Notes under the pieces: model-generated
Seen by the model: the letters and a program-made list of their open reading frames with translations, nothing else
What the model was told of the DNA's origin: nothing
Databases searched by the model: none
Made by a program: the position numbers and the translations under genes
Assembly (NCBI GenBank): GCA_040756735.1
Contig: JBFLYC010000005.1
Span: forward strand, 91,533-155,532
DNA: 64,000 bases
Direction of reading: 5' to 3'
DNA from: JBFLYC01 sp040756735
Lineage (GTDB): Bacteria > Bacillota > DSM-16504 > Desulfitibacterales > Desulfitibacteraceae
Shown here: piece after piece, positions 41,827-51,058 of the stretch
Layout of the letters: every line of letters starts with the position of its first letter
Numbering within the stretch: the stretch's first letter is position 1

Positions 41827-43140
41827 ATGCACACTTATCCTAAACTTATTAAAAATGAGCAATTGAATAAACAGCAGTTAGTGGTATTTTTCAGCATGGC
41901 AATCCTCTATTTATTCTATTATTTTGCCAAGTATAACATGGGTCCGGCAGCTAAGTTTATCCAGGAGGATTTTGGCCTCACAAGCACTTCCATGGGGCTA
42001 ATGTTTAGCATTTTTACCCTCATATATGCGTGCGGTCATTTTGTCAATGGTTTTTTAGGGGATAAATATGGCCCTAAAAACATAATGATACTAGGCGCCC
42101 TTGGGGGTGCCGCCGCAAATTTCTCATTTGGATTTGCAGGGGATAGCTTCATTTGGTTAACCATTTTATGGGGGGTTAACGGATACTTCCTTTCCATGGG
42201 CTGGGCCCCTGGCTGCAGTATTTTGTACAGGTGGCTTCCCCAAAATCGTTGGGGTCAGTTTATGGGAATTTACAGCGCCTTATGTTTTGCAGGGGGGGCC
42301 ATAGTTTATCCCATTGCGGGTTATTCAATTACTATATGGGGTTGGAGGGCTGCTTTCATAGTCCCGCCATTATTTTTAGTAGCTTGGGCTCTTTTCTTTA
42401 TGATGGTAGGGAAAAATGCTCCAGAGGAAACTGGTGATGATCCTCAATGGTCCGTGCACGAAATCGAAAAGAAACAAGACCCTAAAGAAAAGCAAAGGGT
42501 TATAAACCTGCAGGATTACCTGTATGTCTTTCGCAACCCCCTATTAAATGTTGCTAACCTTGCCATGATGTGCTCTCAATTTGTCAGGTGGGGCCTTTTA
42601 AATTGGATTATCATTATACTAATTGAGCCGATATCTACAGGCGGTTATGGGATGGACATAGTAGAAGCTGCATTAACTGCTTCCCTTATTCATTGGGGTG
42701 GAGCTCTCTTCTCAGTAGTCTTTGGGTATGTTTCGGACCGGTTATTTAAAGGGCAAAGATGGCAGACTATTATGGCTGGTTTTGTTGTTAGCTCAGGGAT
42801 ATTGGTTTTCCTGGCATTCCAAGGGACTAATATTACTGCAAAACCAGGTGGGTTTGCCTTGTTGGCTTTTTCTTTATTTCTGCTTGGAGGATGCATTCAC
42901 GGAGTTCAAGTGCCTCTTTTTAACCTTCCAGGTGATTTGCTTGGGTATAGGCTTTGCGGAACTGGAACAGGGATCATGAATGGCTGGTCCTACATTGGAG
43001 CCTCACTAGCAGGTGTACTCCTGGGATGGATTCTTGATAACCAGGGGTATCTGGGGTTGCTGTTGGTATGTGCGTCTGCTTGTTTTCTGGGAACAGCAGC
43101 GGCTTATAGCATAAAGAGGCGCCAAAATCGAAATGTATGA
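41827..43140 (+). CDS. MFS transporter, GlpT/OPA-like
   Basis: The 437-residue permease has twelve predicted helices. Features similar to the organophosphate:phosphate antiporter branch are YYFAKYNMGPAAKFIQEDFG, GHFVNGFLGDKYGPKN (the loop 2-3 motif) and GWAPGCSILYRWLPQNRWG. A cytoplasmic loop rich in charged residues sits mid-protein. The substrate is not readable; position behind the taurine genes allows export or import of an organic acid or sulfonate, but this is a guess. The spacer before it (41574-41826) holds two hairpins. Confidence 0.82.
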   Translation: MHTYPKLIKNEQLNKQQLVVFFSMAILYLFYYFAKYNMGPAAKFIQEDFGLTSTSMGLMFSIFTLIYACGHFVNGFLGDKYGPKNIMILGALGGAAANFSFGFAGDSFIWLTILWGVNGYFLSMGWAPGCSILYRWLPQNRWGQFMGIYSALCFAGGAIVYPIAGYSITIWGWRAAFIVPPLFLVAWALFFMMVGKNAPEETGDDPQWSVHEIEKKQDPKEKQRVINLQDYLYVFRNPLLNVANLAMMCSQFVRWGLLNWIIIILIEPISTGGYGMDIVEAALTASLIHWGGALFSVVFGYVSDRLFKGQRWQTIMAGFVVSSGILVFLAFQGTNITAKPGGFALLAFSLFLLGGCIHGVQVPLFNLPGDLLGYRLCGTGTGIMNGWSYIGASLAGVLLGWILDNQGYLGLLLVCASACFLGTAAAYSIKRRQNRNV

Positions 43141-43346
43141 GACAATGTATTCATGAAATGAGACAAAAAGCCCATTCAAATAGTACCAAAGACCTATATT
43201 AGTGGACACCTGAATGTGGTACTTTTGTAAAAAAGAATGTAAAAAGAACATAAAAACATAAAAATGTGTCGGATTTTGCTTGATTTTGCATTGACATGGC
43301 AAACTATTCATGATACTTTTCAATTAAAAAGGTGGGGGGTGTTAGA

Positions 43347-44432
43347 GTGGCTTTGTTTAGCAGTACTGTTGAAAAAAATGAAGAAGAGAGGCAGCAGGCG
43401 CTTGAAGTTTCTAATGATTTCCAGTCATCACAGAAAAATGTGGGTGTTGACTTGGGCTATGGGTTTATCAAACTGATCGGCGCCGTGGGTGAAGTTAAAT
43501 TTCCAAGTATTGTGGGACTTGGAGGAGAGTTGCAGTACAGTACCTCATTATCTTTTAACAAAAATGAATTAGATTTGAACAATCTAATGGTAAAGCTGAA
43601 CCATGAAACTTACTTTGTCGGAAATTTGGCCTTGCGCCAGAGTGATATTGCCACGCGATCACTGGATTCCCATAGGGTTAATGATAAGAATTCATCTGTT
43701 TTAATGCTAACTGCTTTAGGGCTATTGAGTAAAAGGGATAATGAGGTTTTTAACCTTGTTACAGGGCTGCCCATTAGCAACTACAATAGCCATAAGGAAT
43801 GGGCACAAAAAATGTACGGTCAGCATGAGGTTGCCTTTATAGGGGACAAAACTGACAGGCCAAAAAGATTTACTTTGAAAAAAATACATGTAATTCCCCA
43901 GCCTTTGGGAACTTTTTATGACCAGCTGCTAAACAGTTCAGGGGGAATTACCAATAAAGATTTGGCAGACTTGATGATAGGGATTGTAGACATTGGCTAC
44001 AAGACCACTGGATATGCAGCAGTGAATAATCTGGAAATGGTTGAACACCTGAGTTATTCTAATGATAATGCTTTATCCAATGCCTATAGGATGGTGGCAG
44101 CTTATCTAAGGAAAGAATATGGAATTAATAAAGAAATATTTGAACTGGATAACATTTTAGAAAAAGGTTGGCTAAAAATAGCCGGCAAGCTGCAGGATAT
44201 TGAAAATACTAAAAACGAAATATTTGAAAAGGTAGCAAGCAAAATTGTCACGGATATACTTTCTATTTGGGATTATAAAGAATTCGATCTGATTTATTTA
44301 ACAGGAGGCGGGGGACAAGCCCTGGCAAAATACATATTGCCCCATTTCCCAAATATGCGGCTGGTTGACGGGCCACAGCACGCCAACGTGCGTGGTTATC
44401 AGAAGCTGGCAACTAATTTGTTTAGCCAGTAG
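43347..44432 (+). CDS. Actin-like ATPase of the ParM/Alp family
   Basis: The 361-residue protein has the actin-superfamily signatures: phosphate 1 loop GVDLGYGFIKLIG, a central NLVTGLPISNYNSHKEW, phosphate 2 IVDIGYKTTGY and adenosine loop LTGGGGQALAKY. It resembles plasmid-segregation actins (ParM, Alp7, AlfA) more than MreB or FtsA. No ParR-like partner or centromere repeats are visible next to it; the neighbours are chromosomal in character. The GTG at 43347 follows GGTGGGGGG. It ends in TAG. A perfect 16-bp bidirectional terminator follows. Confidence 0.82.
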   Translation: MALFSSTVEKNEEERQQALEVSNDFQSSQKNVGVDLGYGFIKLIGAVGEVKFPSIVGLGGELQYSTSLSFNKNELDLNNLMVKLNHETYFVGNLALRQSDIATRSLDSHRVNDKNSSVLMLTALGLLSKRDNEVFNLVTGLPISNYNSHKEWAQKMYGQHEVAFIGDKTDRPKRFTLKKIHVIPQPLGTFYDQLLNSSGGITNKDLADLMIGIVDIGYKTTGYAAVNNLEMVEHLSYSNDNALSNAYRMVAAYLRKEYGINKEIFELDNILEKGWLKIAGKLQDIENTKNEIFEKVASKIVTDILSIWDYKEFDLIYLTGGGGQALAKYILPHFPNMRLVDGPQHANVRGYQKLATNLFSQ

Positions 44433-44453
44433 GTTAACATAGATTGATACCCG

Positions 44454-44495
44454 CTAAATAAGGAGCTTAGGTGATAAGCTCCTTATTTAGTCTCA
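44454..44495. terminator. Bidirectional terminator between actin-like and DUF457 genes
   Basis: CTAAATAAGGAGCTTA (44454-44469) pairs perfectly with TAAGCTCCTTATTTAG (44475-44490), between convergent genes. Confidence 0.85.
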
Positions 44496-44526
44496 TTTAT
44501 TTTACACAGTTCCTGCGTCTTCTTTA

Positions 44527-45243
44527 TCAGTCCTGGTGGTCTTCTAAAAGATTGATTCGAGGGAAGAAGGTGATTTCTCCTGAGATATCTTCCCCGCTTT
44601 CTGCAATGCTAAAACACCATTTCCTTAAGCTCATTGGCGGTGGTATCAACTGAATGGAGGACGGGGCTACCTCATAATAATCCGATACATGGTTTCTAAC
44701 GTGGTAGAAGAAATACCACCTTAGTACAATGTAGCAAAACAAAACCAAGAATATAACAGGCGGTAAACTCTGCTGCCAAATTCTAGAGATGACAGTGATT
44801 ATGAACAGGACGATTACTACAGGATCAATCAGGGGAAGAATATTCAAGGAGTATGATTTTGGACTAAGAGGCCACAAAAGTTTTACTCCGTGGTAATTAG
44901 TTAAATCCAAAAGAGAGTGGGATAGGGTACCCAACAAGGCAAAAATGAATAAAAACCAAAAGCTTGTTTCAGGGAAAAACCACTTGATGGTGATTGCTAT
45001 AAAAAGGGCCAAAGTAGGCATACCCAGAAGAGAATGGGTAATGCTCCTGTGCTGCAGCCAGCCAGGCAAGCTTTTTCTTTTTTTAAGTTTATTATAACCC
45101 CAGGTTACATCTATATCAGGCGCTACAGCGCCAAGTACGCAACTTAAGCATAAAGGATTTGTAAGGGCTGCAGGTTGGCCGCTCAGAGCGCCAATGGCCA
45201 AGCCGGCCATAGTATGAGTAAAAATATCCATACTAAGGGTCAT
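44527..45243 (-). CDS. YdjM/DUF457-type membrane-bound metal-dependent hydrolase
   Basis: The 238-residue membrane protein has the LexA-regulated YdjM/DUF457 pattern: FTHTMAGLAIGA at the start, VAPDIDVTW, HRSITHSLLGMP and LSHSLLDLTNYHG, giving the conserved His/Asp set, and about four helices. Biochemical function is not known. Start ATG 45243 is chosen for its AAGGAG; MDIFTHT at 45231 is an alternative. It is divergent from panC. Confidence 0.82.
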   Translation of the reverse strand: MTLSMDIFTHTMAGLAIGALSGQPAALTNPLCLSCVLGAVAPDIDVTWGYNKLKKRKSLPGWLQHRSITHSLLGMPTLALFIAITIKWFFPETSFWFLFIFALLGTLSHSLLDLTNYHGVKLLWPLSPKSYSLNILPLIDPVVIVLFIITVISRIWQQSLPPVIFLVLFCYIVLRWYFFYHVRNHVSDYYEVAPSSIQLIPPPMSLRKWCFSIAESGEDISGEITFFPRINLLEDHQD

Positions 45244-45304
45244 CAACTCCTTCAAAAGCAAGCTAGTATTTATTTTACCATTTATTTGAAATAAATTCAG
45301 CTTA

Positions 45305-45345
45305 TTTTTAAAATAAGAAGATATTTTTTAAGAAGATATTTTTTG
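45305..45345. repeat. Short tandem direct repeat in the DUF457-panC spacer
   Basis: The word AAGAAGATATTTTTT occurs twice in a row. The rest of the 300-base spacer is AT-rich, with a plausible panC promoter near 45480 but nothing else recognised. Confidence 0.5.
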
Positions 45346-45546
45346 CCTTAAAATTAGGATTGCTAAGTTTACTGTATTTATTCATATTTAATTATTCGCA
45401 AAAAAGATGGCTCAAAGATTCTCATTAATTAAGACTACAGATTAAATAATAACTCTAACAGTCATGATTGTAATGAGGTTGATTTGTGATAAAATACTTC
45501 CATAAATACTTAAACATTACTGTCGTTTATTTGAGAGGTGAGATTG

Positions 45547-46392
45547 GTGGAAATACTAAAAAGTATCCAGGAAGTAAAACAATATGTGCAGAAGATAAAA
45601 AAAGAGGGAAATACAGTAGGGCTGGTGCCTACCATGGGCTACTTTCATGAGGGGCACCTTGAGCTGATGCGGCGTGCCAGGGCCAAGGGCCATCAGGTTC
45701 TGGTCACTCTTTTTGTAAATCCTGCTCAATTTGGGCCTAATGAAGATTTTGACACTTATCCAAGAGACTTTGAAAGAGATTTTAAATTAGCCCGGGAGGT
45801 TGGAGTCAGCGCAATTTTTGTTCCGGCAATGGAAGAGATTTATCCTGAAGGGTATAACACATATGTGAAGGTTGAAGGCATGTCGGAGGTAATGTGCGGG
45901 TATTATCGCCCCAATTTTTTTAGGGGGGTGGCCACTGTAGTTTTAAAACTGTTTAATATCACAACTCCTGATGAAGCCTTCTTTGGACAAAAAGACGGGC
46001 AGCAGGCCATTATTGTCAAAAAAATGGTCAAAGACTTAAACCTTGATATTCCCATTGAGGTTGTTCCCACTGTACGGGAGGAAGACGGGCTGGCAATGAG
46101 TTCCCGAAATGTCTATCTAAATCCAAAGGAGCGCCAGGCTGCTTCTATCATCAATAAAAGCCTAAAACTTATTGAAGAAATGGTGCATAAAGGTGAAAGG
46201 AATGCAGGAAGGCTCATTGAGGCCTTTAAAAACAATATCAACACAGAACCCCTTGCCCAACTTCAGTATGTTGAGATAAGGTATACCAGCAATTTACAGC
46301 CTGTTGAGGAGCTAAATGATGAAGCCATGATGGCTACTGCCGTGATTATTGGTTCAGCAAGATTGATTGACAATATTGTTCTAAAAATTTAA
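45547..46392 (+). CDS. panC: Pantothenate synthetase
   Basis: The 281-residue enzyme condenses pantoate and beta-alanine using ATP. Motifs are clear: VPTMGYFHEGHLELMRRA (HIGH-like), LFVNPAQFGPNEDFDTYPRD, FGQKDGQQAIIVKKMV and the KMSKS-like MSSRNVYL. I chose GTG 45547, which follows GAGAGGTGA, over GTG 45538. The gene is solitary; panB and panD are not in the window. A radical SAM gene follows 55 bases downstream. Confidence 0.96.
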   Translation: MEILKSIQEVKQYVQKIKKEGNTVGLVPTMGYFHEGHLELMRRARAKGHQVLVTLFVNPAQFGPNEDFDTYPRDFERDFKLAREVGVSAIFVPAMEEIYPEGYNTYVKVEGMSEVMCGYYRPNFFRGVATVVLKLFNITTPDEAFFGQKDGQQAIIVKKMVKDLNLDIPIEVVPTVREEDGLAMSSRNVYLNPKERQAASIINKSLKLIEEMVHKGERNAGRLIEAFKNNINTEPLAQLQYVEIRYTSNLQPVEELNDEAMMATAVIIGSARLIDNIVLKI

Positions 46393-46447
46393 TTGCATGT
46401 TCTGGTAAGTGTTCTCATGTAAGAGAACCGGCAAAGGGGTTTTCTAT

Positions 46448-47401
46448 TTGGAAAGGTATAAAGTTTATTCTACATACTTGGCAGAAAAGTATGGAGGAAG
46501 GGTATACAAAGTCCCGGTTAATCTTCCCGGCAGCTGTCCAAATCGAGACGGCACCCTGGGCAGGGGAGGCTGTATCTTTTGCGATGAGGAAGGGTCGGGC
46601 TTTGAATGTCTTCCAAATACACTATCAATTAAAGAGCAGGTTAAGACCAACCAAGAATTTTTTAGACAAAGATTTGGAGCGGACAAATTCATTGTTTACT
46701 TTCAGGCCTTTACCAATACTTATAAGCCCCTCAAGGAATTTCAAGAAGAAATTGCAGCGGCCGTAACCGGAACCGATATTATTGGTTTGTCTGTTTCTAC
46801 AAGACCTGATTGTATTAGTGATGACTACATTAATGCCCTTCGAGATCTGCAAAATGAGCAAAAACTTGCAGAAGTTGATATAGAATTAGGTCTGCAGACT
46901 GTTAACTATCACACTTTAGAGTATGTCAACAGGGGACATACCCTGGCCGAGTTTATAGATGCAGCTTTAAGGATAAAAAAAGCCGGCTTAAAAATATGTG
47001 CCCATGTTATTTTGAACCTGCCGGGGGATGATTTGCTGGATGTTATAGAAAATGCCAAAATCCTTTCGGCCTTGGGTGTCGATTATGTGAAGCTCCATTC
47101 TCTTTATGTTGTGGAAAATACAATCCTGGGTGCAAAGTATGCAAGTGGAGAATTTCAGATCATCAGCCTGGATGAATATGTAAAGCGGGTAGTTACCTTT
47201 CTCCAGTACCTTGACCCGAACATTGTCATTCAGCGACTGATGGGCAAAGGACCCAAGGGTAAACTGCTTTTCAGCAACTGGGATACCAGCTGGTGGAAGA
47301 TCAAAGAAACCATTGAAAGACGACTTGAAAAGCTGGATACATACCAGGGAGCCAAGTTTAACTATCTTAATGGCAAATGCCTTAGCAGGTTTAATACATA
47401 A
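46448..47401 (+). CDS. YtqA-type radical SAM protein (TIGR01212 family)
   Basis: The 317-residue protein matches the TIGR01212/YtqA family: YLAEKYGGRVYKVPVNLPGS, then the cysteine cluster in CPNRDGTLGRGGCIFCDEEG, FQAFTNTYKPL and DIELGLQTVNYHTLEYVNRG. It should hold a [4Fe-4S] cluster and use SAM radically; the substrate is unknown. The TTG at 46448 follows AAAGGGG; an upstream GTG has no site. It follows panC closely, perhaps on the same transcript. Confidence 0.88.
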   Translation: MERYKVYSTYLAEKYGGRVYKVPVNLPGSCPNRDGTLGRGGCIFCDEEGSGFECLPNTLSIKEQVKTNQEFFRQRFGADKFIVYFQAFTNTYKPLKEFQEEIAAAVTGTDIIGLSVSTRPDCISDDYINALRDLQNEQKLAEVDIELGLQTVNYHTLEYVNRGHTLAEFIDAALRIKKAGLKICAHVILNLPGDDLLDVIENAKILSALGVDYVKLHSLYVVENTILGAKYASGEFQIISLDEYVKRVVTFLQYLDPNIVIQRLMGKGPKGKLLFSNWDTSWWKIKETIERRLEKLDTYQGAKFNYLNGKCLSRFNT

Positions 47402-47521
47402 ATAATTGATTTATATGTTTCGTGATATTGAAAAATCCTTAGGAAGAAGCAGGAAAATATAAGAATTGTGCGAATTTATTTGAGAGAGAAGATTATTGCT
47501 TTGCTTAGGGGGACGATAATC

Positions 47522-48469
47522 ATGGAATTTGTTAAGATTTCAAGGAACTTTGATGCTAAAGCAGATTTTGTTTTATATCCACAGGACTGCTTAGATTTGT
47601 TATCAGAAATACCAGAGGAATTTGTTAAGTTAGTTGTAACTTCTCCCCCATATAATATTGGTAAACAATATGAAAACCGCCAGGATCTTGATGATTACCT
47701 AAACCAGCAGGAAAAGGTAATTAGGGAATGCGTTCGTGTTTTACATAACCAGGGAAGTATATGCTGGCAGGTAGGCAACTTTGTAGATAATGGAGAGATA
47801 GTGCCGTTGGATATAGTATTATATCCTATATTTGCATCTTTGGGTTTGCGTTTGCGAAATAGAATCGTTTGGTCATTTGAACATGGTTTGCACGCTAGTA
47901 AACGTTTTTCGGGAAGGTATGAAGTCATTCTATGGTTTACAAAAAGTAATGATTATACTTTTAACCTGGATCCTGTGCGTATCCCTCAAAAATACCCAAG
48001 TAAAAAATATTTTAAAGGGCCTAACAAAGGTAAACTCTCTTGTAATCCCCTTGGCAAAAATCCAGGGGATATATGGCAAATACCTAATGTTAAAGCTAAT
48101 CATGTTGAGAAAACAATTCATCCATGTCAGTTTCCTGTTGAGCTCATTGAGCGTCTGGTTTTGTCAATGACCAATGAAGGAGATTGGATTTTAGATCCGT
48201 ATATTGGAGTCGGGACAACTGCTATAGCTGCCTTAATGCATAAGCGCAAAGCAATAGGCGCCGAAGTTGTTCCGGAATATGTTGAGATTGCAAAAGAAAG
48301 AATTAGACTTGCTGAGAAGGGTGAGCTTCGTATTAGACCAATGGAGAGGCCAGTCTATGACCCCAATTTGCCCCAGAAAAATATTCCTCCAAAAGCCGTG
48401 AGTATTAAGCCAAATGAGCAGTTGCAGCTGTGGTTTGAAAATACTCCGAAAGGGGAAATAGGAATATGA
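47522..48469 (+). CDS. DNA methyltransferase of a type II R-M system (probable N4-cytosine)
   Basis: The 315-residue methyltransferase has motif IV TSPPYN near residue 47 and the AdoMet motif in LDPYIGVGTTAIAA near the C-terminus, the order of beta-class enzymes. TSPPY-type motifs are common in N4-cytosine methyltransferases such as those accompanying BamHI and BglII. The ATG at 47522 follows GGGGG. Its TGA overlaps the endonuclease ATG (ATGA), so the two are one operon. Codons are more AT-rich than in panC, which suggests transfer. Recognition sequence is inferred from the partner. Confidence 0.9.
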   Translation: MEFVKISRNFDAKADFVLYPQDCLDLLSEIPEEFVKLVVTSPPYNIGKQYENRQDLDDYLNQQEKVIRECVRVLHNQGSICWQVGNFVDNGEIVPLDIVLYPIFASLGLRLRNRIVWSFEHGLHASKRFSGRYEVILWFTKSNDYTFNLDPVRIPQKYPSKKYFKGPNKGKLSCNPLGKNPGDIWQIPNVKANHVEKTIHPCQFPVELIERLVLSMTNEGDWILDPYIGVGTTAIAALMHKRKAIGAEVVPEYVEIAKERIRLAEKGELRIRPMERPVYDPNLPQKNIPPKAVSIKPNEQLQLWFENTPKGEIGI

Positions 48470-49020
48470 AAGTAGTATATGAATATTCACACTTAGGTGG
48501 AGCAGAGATTTTACAAGTCCGTTACCCTAAGCATATGCAAGAAATTTATGAGATTATCTCTGAGGTTAAGGCTGCCAAAACAAAAATAAGTAAGGAAAAA
48601 ACTAAAAAAGGTATACCTCTATATTCGCCTATAGATATGAACGGGCAATTTCGCAAGGCGTTTAATAATAGAGGTTTTAAAGAATTAAAAGATACTTACA
48701 CTATTACCATCCCTGAGAATGATATTAGAATTAAAGGGGTACATAAACAAATTGATTTTGTAAAAGACAAAGTATTAATAGAAGTACAGTTTGGCAAATA
48801 TGCTTTCATGTTTTATGATTTAGCAAAGTTCCAATATTTTTTCAACGAGAATAAAGCAGATGTTGGGGTGGAAATAGTCCCCTGTCATGAATTACAGAGG
48901 CAAATGTCCTCCGGTGTTTCATATGGAGAGCAACTTGTTTATGACATAGAAAGGCTTAAACGACATTTCCCTTCTGTTCCACTGAAAATTATCCTCATAG
49001 ATGCTGATGACGATACATGA
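48466..49020 (+). CDS. BglII/BstYI-type restriction endonuclease
   Basis: The 184-residue protein fits the BglII/BamHI-like endonuclease family. The catalytic pattern Asp97, then Glu106 and Gln108 (in QIDFVKDKVLIEVQFGKY) has the same D-x8-E-x-Q spacing as the BglII triad Asp84, Glu93 and Gln95. BglII-family enzymes cut AGATCT, RGATCY or GGATCC. The gene starts inside the methyltransferase stop codon and ends before a strong terminator. R-GATC-Y specificity is a prediction only. Both AGATCT and GGATCC occur in this window, consistent with a host that methylates them. Confidence 0.86.
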   Translation: MKVVYEYSHLGGAEILQVRYPKHMQEIYEIISEVKAAKTKISKEKTKKGIPLYSPIDMNGQFRKAFNNRGFKELKDTYTITIPENDIRIKGVHKQIDFVKDKVLIEVQFGKYAFMFYDLAKFQYFFNENKADVGVEIVPCHELQRQMSSGVSYGEQLVYDIERLKRHFPSVPLKIILIDADDDT

Positions 49021-49092
49021 TAGCATCTATTATTACTACCAATGCGGAAATAGTATTAATTGGACCAATGGTTGGCGGCTAGGTATAATTAT

Positions 49093-49138
49093 AAAGGGTT
49101 GGGTTTGCATAAACTGTGTGCAAACCCAACCTTTTTAC
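49093..49138. terminator. Terminator after the R-M operon
   Basis: GGTTGGGTTTGCA pairs perfectly with TGCAAACCCAACC; CTTTTT follows on the plus strand and a matching AAAG block precedes, so it can act in both directions. Confidence 0.85.
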
Positions 49139-49163
49139 CTTTAACAGATCAGGAGAATATCAT

Positions 49164-49400
49164 TTACATGTCATTCCTGTTTTCTAAGCCCGAGGGGTGT
49201 CTTTGTAAGTTGACGATATACTCGTAACGGTCTCCCCTGTAGATAGCATGGGCATAATTAATGGGTAGCCCTCCTTCCACATAGGTGGTGCGCTTGACGA
49301 TTAACACAGGGCTGCCAACCTTACAGCGGAGATGCCGGGCTTCTTCCTTCGAGGCGAGACCGAAGCTAATCTTTTGCCTGCCATCTCTGATCTTATACCA
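49164..49400 (-). pseudogene. Fragment of a GntR-UTRA regulator (C-terminal end only)
   Basis: The minus strand encodes the last part of a UTRA effector domain: KEEARHLRCKVGSPVLIVKR, then TTYVEGGLPINYAHAIYRGD and RYEYIVNLQRH. The DNA-binding domain and the first half of UTRA are missing; upstream sequence is unrelated and joins pgi debris. Intact regulators have about 240 residues. Confidence 0.75.
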
Positions 49401-49554
49401 CGTAAAGTTCAAGCTGAGTATTAATAAGGTCTTTGGAAAGGTCGATATTCTGGAGCAGTTGCCCAATGCTTTGAGGAAAATATCAATAGTCTAGTGATAA
49501 ACGGTTGTTGGGCGACAGTGATTAAACGGGCTACGCAAAAGAAAGGATCTTCTT

Positions 49555-49990
49555 CAGCTAAAGTAAAGGTATATTTCCTTCTTCCTGTTCATTTACTGAA
49601 GACCTCCACACAATTGGACAGCACATTCAGCAGGGGAAGCGGATTATGTTTGAAACTTTTTTGCATCTTGTCGTTCCAGGTTCTTCGATGGCCATTCCCT
49701 GTGAAAAAGATAATATTGATAAGTTTGGTTATCTGGACAATAAGAATTTCGCCGATTTGAATGAAGCTGCGTTTCAAGCCACCCTTAAGGCTCATCATGA
49801 TGGGGGTGTGCCAGGTATTGTGATCAATATTCCGGAATTAGACGAGTATTATTTCGGTCAGCTTTTTTACTTCTTTGAATATGCTTGCTTTGTCTCAGGT
49901 TCCATACTCGGCGTTAATCCCTTTGATCAGCCGGGAGTGGAGGATTATAAAACGAATATGTTCAGGCTGTTGGGAAAGAAAGAATATTAA
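49555..49990 (+). pseudogene. Glucose-6-phosphate isomerase C-terminal remnant
   Basis: The plus strand reads like the end of Pgi: KGIFPSSCSFTEDLHTIGQH, IQQGKRIMFETFL, then GGVPGIVINIPELDEYYFGQ and GVNPFDQPGVEDYKTNMF. A stop (TAA near 49558) stands just before it and most of the roughly 450-residue enzyme is absent. It is a decayed copy; an intact pgi presumably lies elsewhere. Confidence 0.8.
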
Positions 49991-49994
49991 AGTT

Positions 49995-50048
49995 TTAACA
50001 CAAAATTAACTTTGTGCTAATTTTTTCTTAACCTCTCGCTTCTATAAT
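49995..50048 (+). promoter_or_regulatory. PhoP-box promoter of pstS
   Basis: Four hexamers lie at an exact 11-bp period: TTAACA (49995), TTAACT (50006), CTAATT (50017) and TTAACC (50028), followed by TATAAT at 50043. This is the tandem PhoP box known from Bacillus, here covering the -35 region, so phosphate limitation should activate pstS. Confidence 0.82.
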
Positions 50049-50092
50049 CAAGAATAGTTTAGGTTATTCCAAAAAATCAGGAGGTTAAGAAA

Positions 50093-50974
50093 ATGAGAAA
50101 AATGTTTAATAAAAGTACTATCTTGTTAATGGCATTGATAGTGCTTACAGCAATGACATTACTGACAGGCTGCGGGCAGCCCGGATCTAAAGATGCTCCA
50201 CAGGAGCCTGCTAAGGATGATCAAGGTAAAGCTGCTCTTAGCGGGACTGTGACAATTGCCGGTTCAACTTCTGTACAACCCCTCTCGGAAGAACTGGCAG
50301 CTGCTTTTATGAGTATACATCCCGGTGTGAGAATTGAAGTATCAGGTGGGGGATCCGGAGCAGGCGTAAAGGCTGCTCAAACAGGTGCAGCTGATATTGG
50401 AGCAGCTTCAAGGGCACTGAAGAGCGATGAAACAGGCGTAATTGGCCAAGCTATCGCAGTAGACGGGATTGCAGTTATCGTTCATCCTAGTAATCCCATA
50501 GACGACATCTCCTTTGAAATTCTCCAAAAGATTTTTCGTGGAGAGATTACTGATTGGAACCAGGTTGGAGGTCAAAAATCTGGAGGTATAGTCGTGATTA
50601 ACAGGGAAGAGGGTTCCGGCACACGCGGCGCTTTCCATGAAATAGTTGTTGGTGATAAAAATGAATTTGTCAGTACTGCTATTATTCAAAACTCTACAGG
50701 AGCTGTTAGAGAAGCCGTATCCCAGGATGTAAATGCTATTGGTTATATTTCACTAGGCGGTATCAACAACAGTATTAAAACTTTAAAAGTAAATGGAGTT
50801 GAACCTACAGCGGAAAAAGTCAAAGCCCAAGCATACCCGGTAGCCCGTCCCTTTAATTATGTACTTAATGATGGAACGCAATTAAGCAAGGAAGCCCAGG
50901 CATTCATTGACTTTATATTAAGTGATGAAGGCCAGAGGATTGTAGTCCAGAATGGATTTGTATCTGTAAAGTAG
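50093..50974 (+). CDS. pstS: Phosphate ABC transporter substrate-binding lipoprotein
   Basis: The 293-residue lipoprotein has a signal ending in LLTGC (Cys27), then the phosphate receptor with VTIAGSTSVQPLSEELA, EVSGGGSGAGVKA and NREEGSGTRGAFHE. PstS captures phosphate outside the cell for the PstCAB pump. ATG 50093 follows AGGAGG. It is transcribed from its own PhoP-box promoter and ends at a terminator, so it can be made in excess over the membrane parts. It ends in TAG with TAA five codons on. Confidence 0.95.
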   Translation: MRKMFNKSTILLMALIVLTAMTLLTGCGQPGSKDAPQEPAKDDQGKAALSGTVTIAGSTSVQPLSEELAAAFMSIHPGVRIEVSGGGSGAGVKAAQTGAADIGAASRALKSDETGVIGQAIAVDGIAVIVHPSNPIDDISFEILQKIFRGEITDWNQVGGQKSGGIVVINREEGSGTRGAFHEIVVGDKNEFVSTAIIQNSTGAVREAVSQDVNAIGYISLGGINNSIKTLKVNGVEPTAEKVKAQAYPVARPFNYVLNDGTQLSKEAQAFIDFILSDEGQRIVVQNGFVSVK

Positions 50975-51013
50975 CGGTTTTAGATAATTTAACAATATAT
51001 CCCTCTTCATCTG

Positions 51014-51050
51014 GAGAAAGGGCGACGTGTTCGCCCTTTCTCAACTTTTT
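51014..51050 (+). terminator. Terminator between pstS and pstC
   Basis: GAGAAAGGGCG (51014-51024) pairs with CGCCCTTTCTC (51032-51042), followed by AACTTTTT. Confidence 0.85.
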
Positions 51051-51058
51051 GCCTTGAA

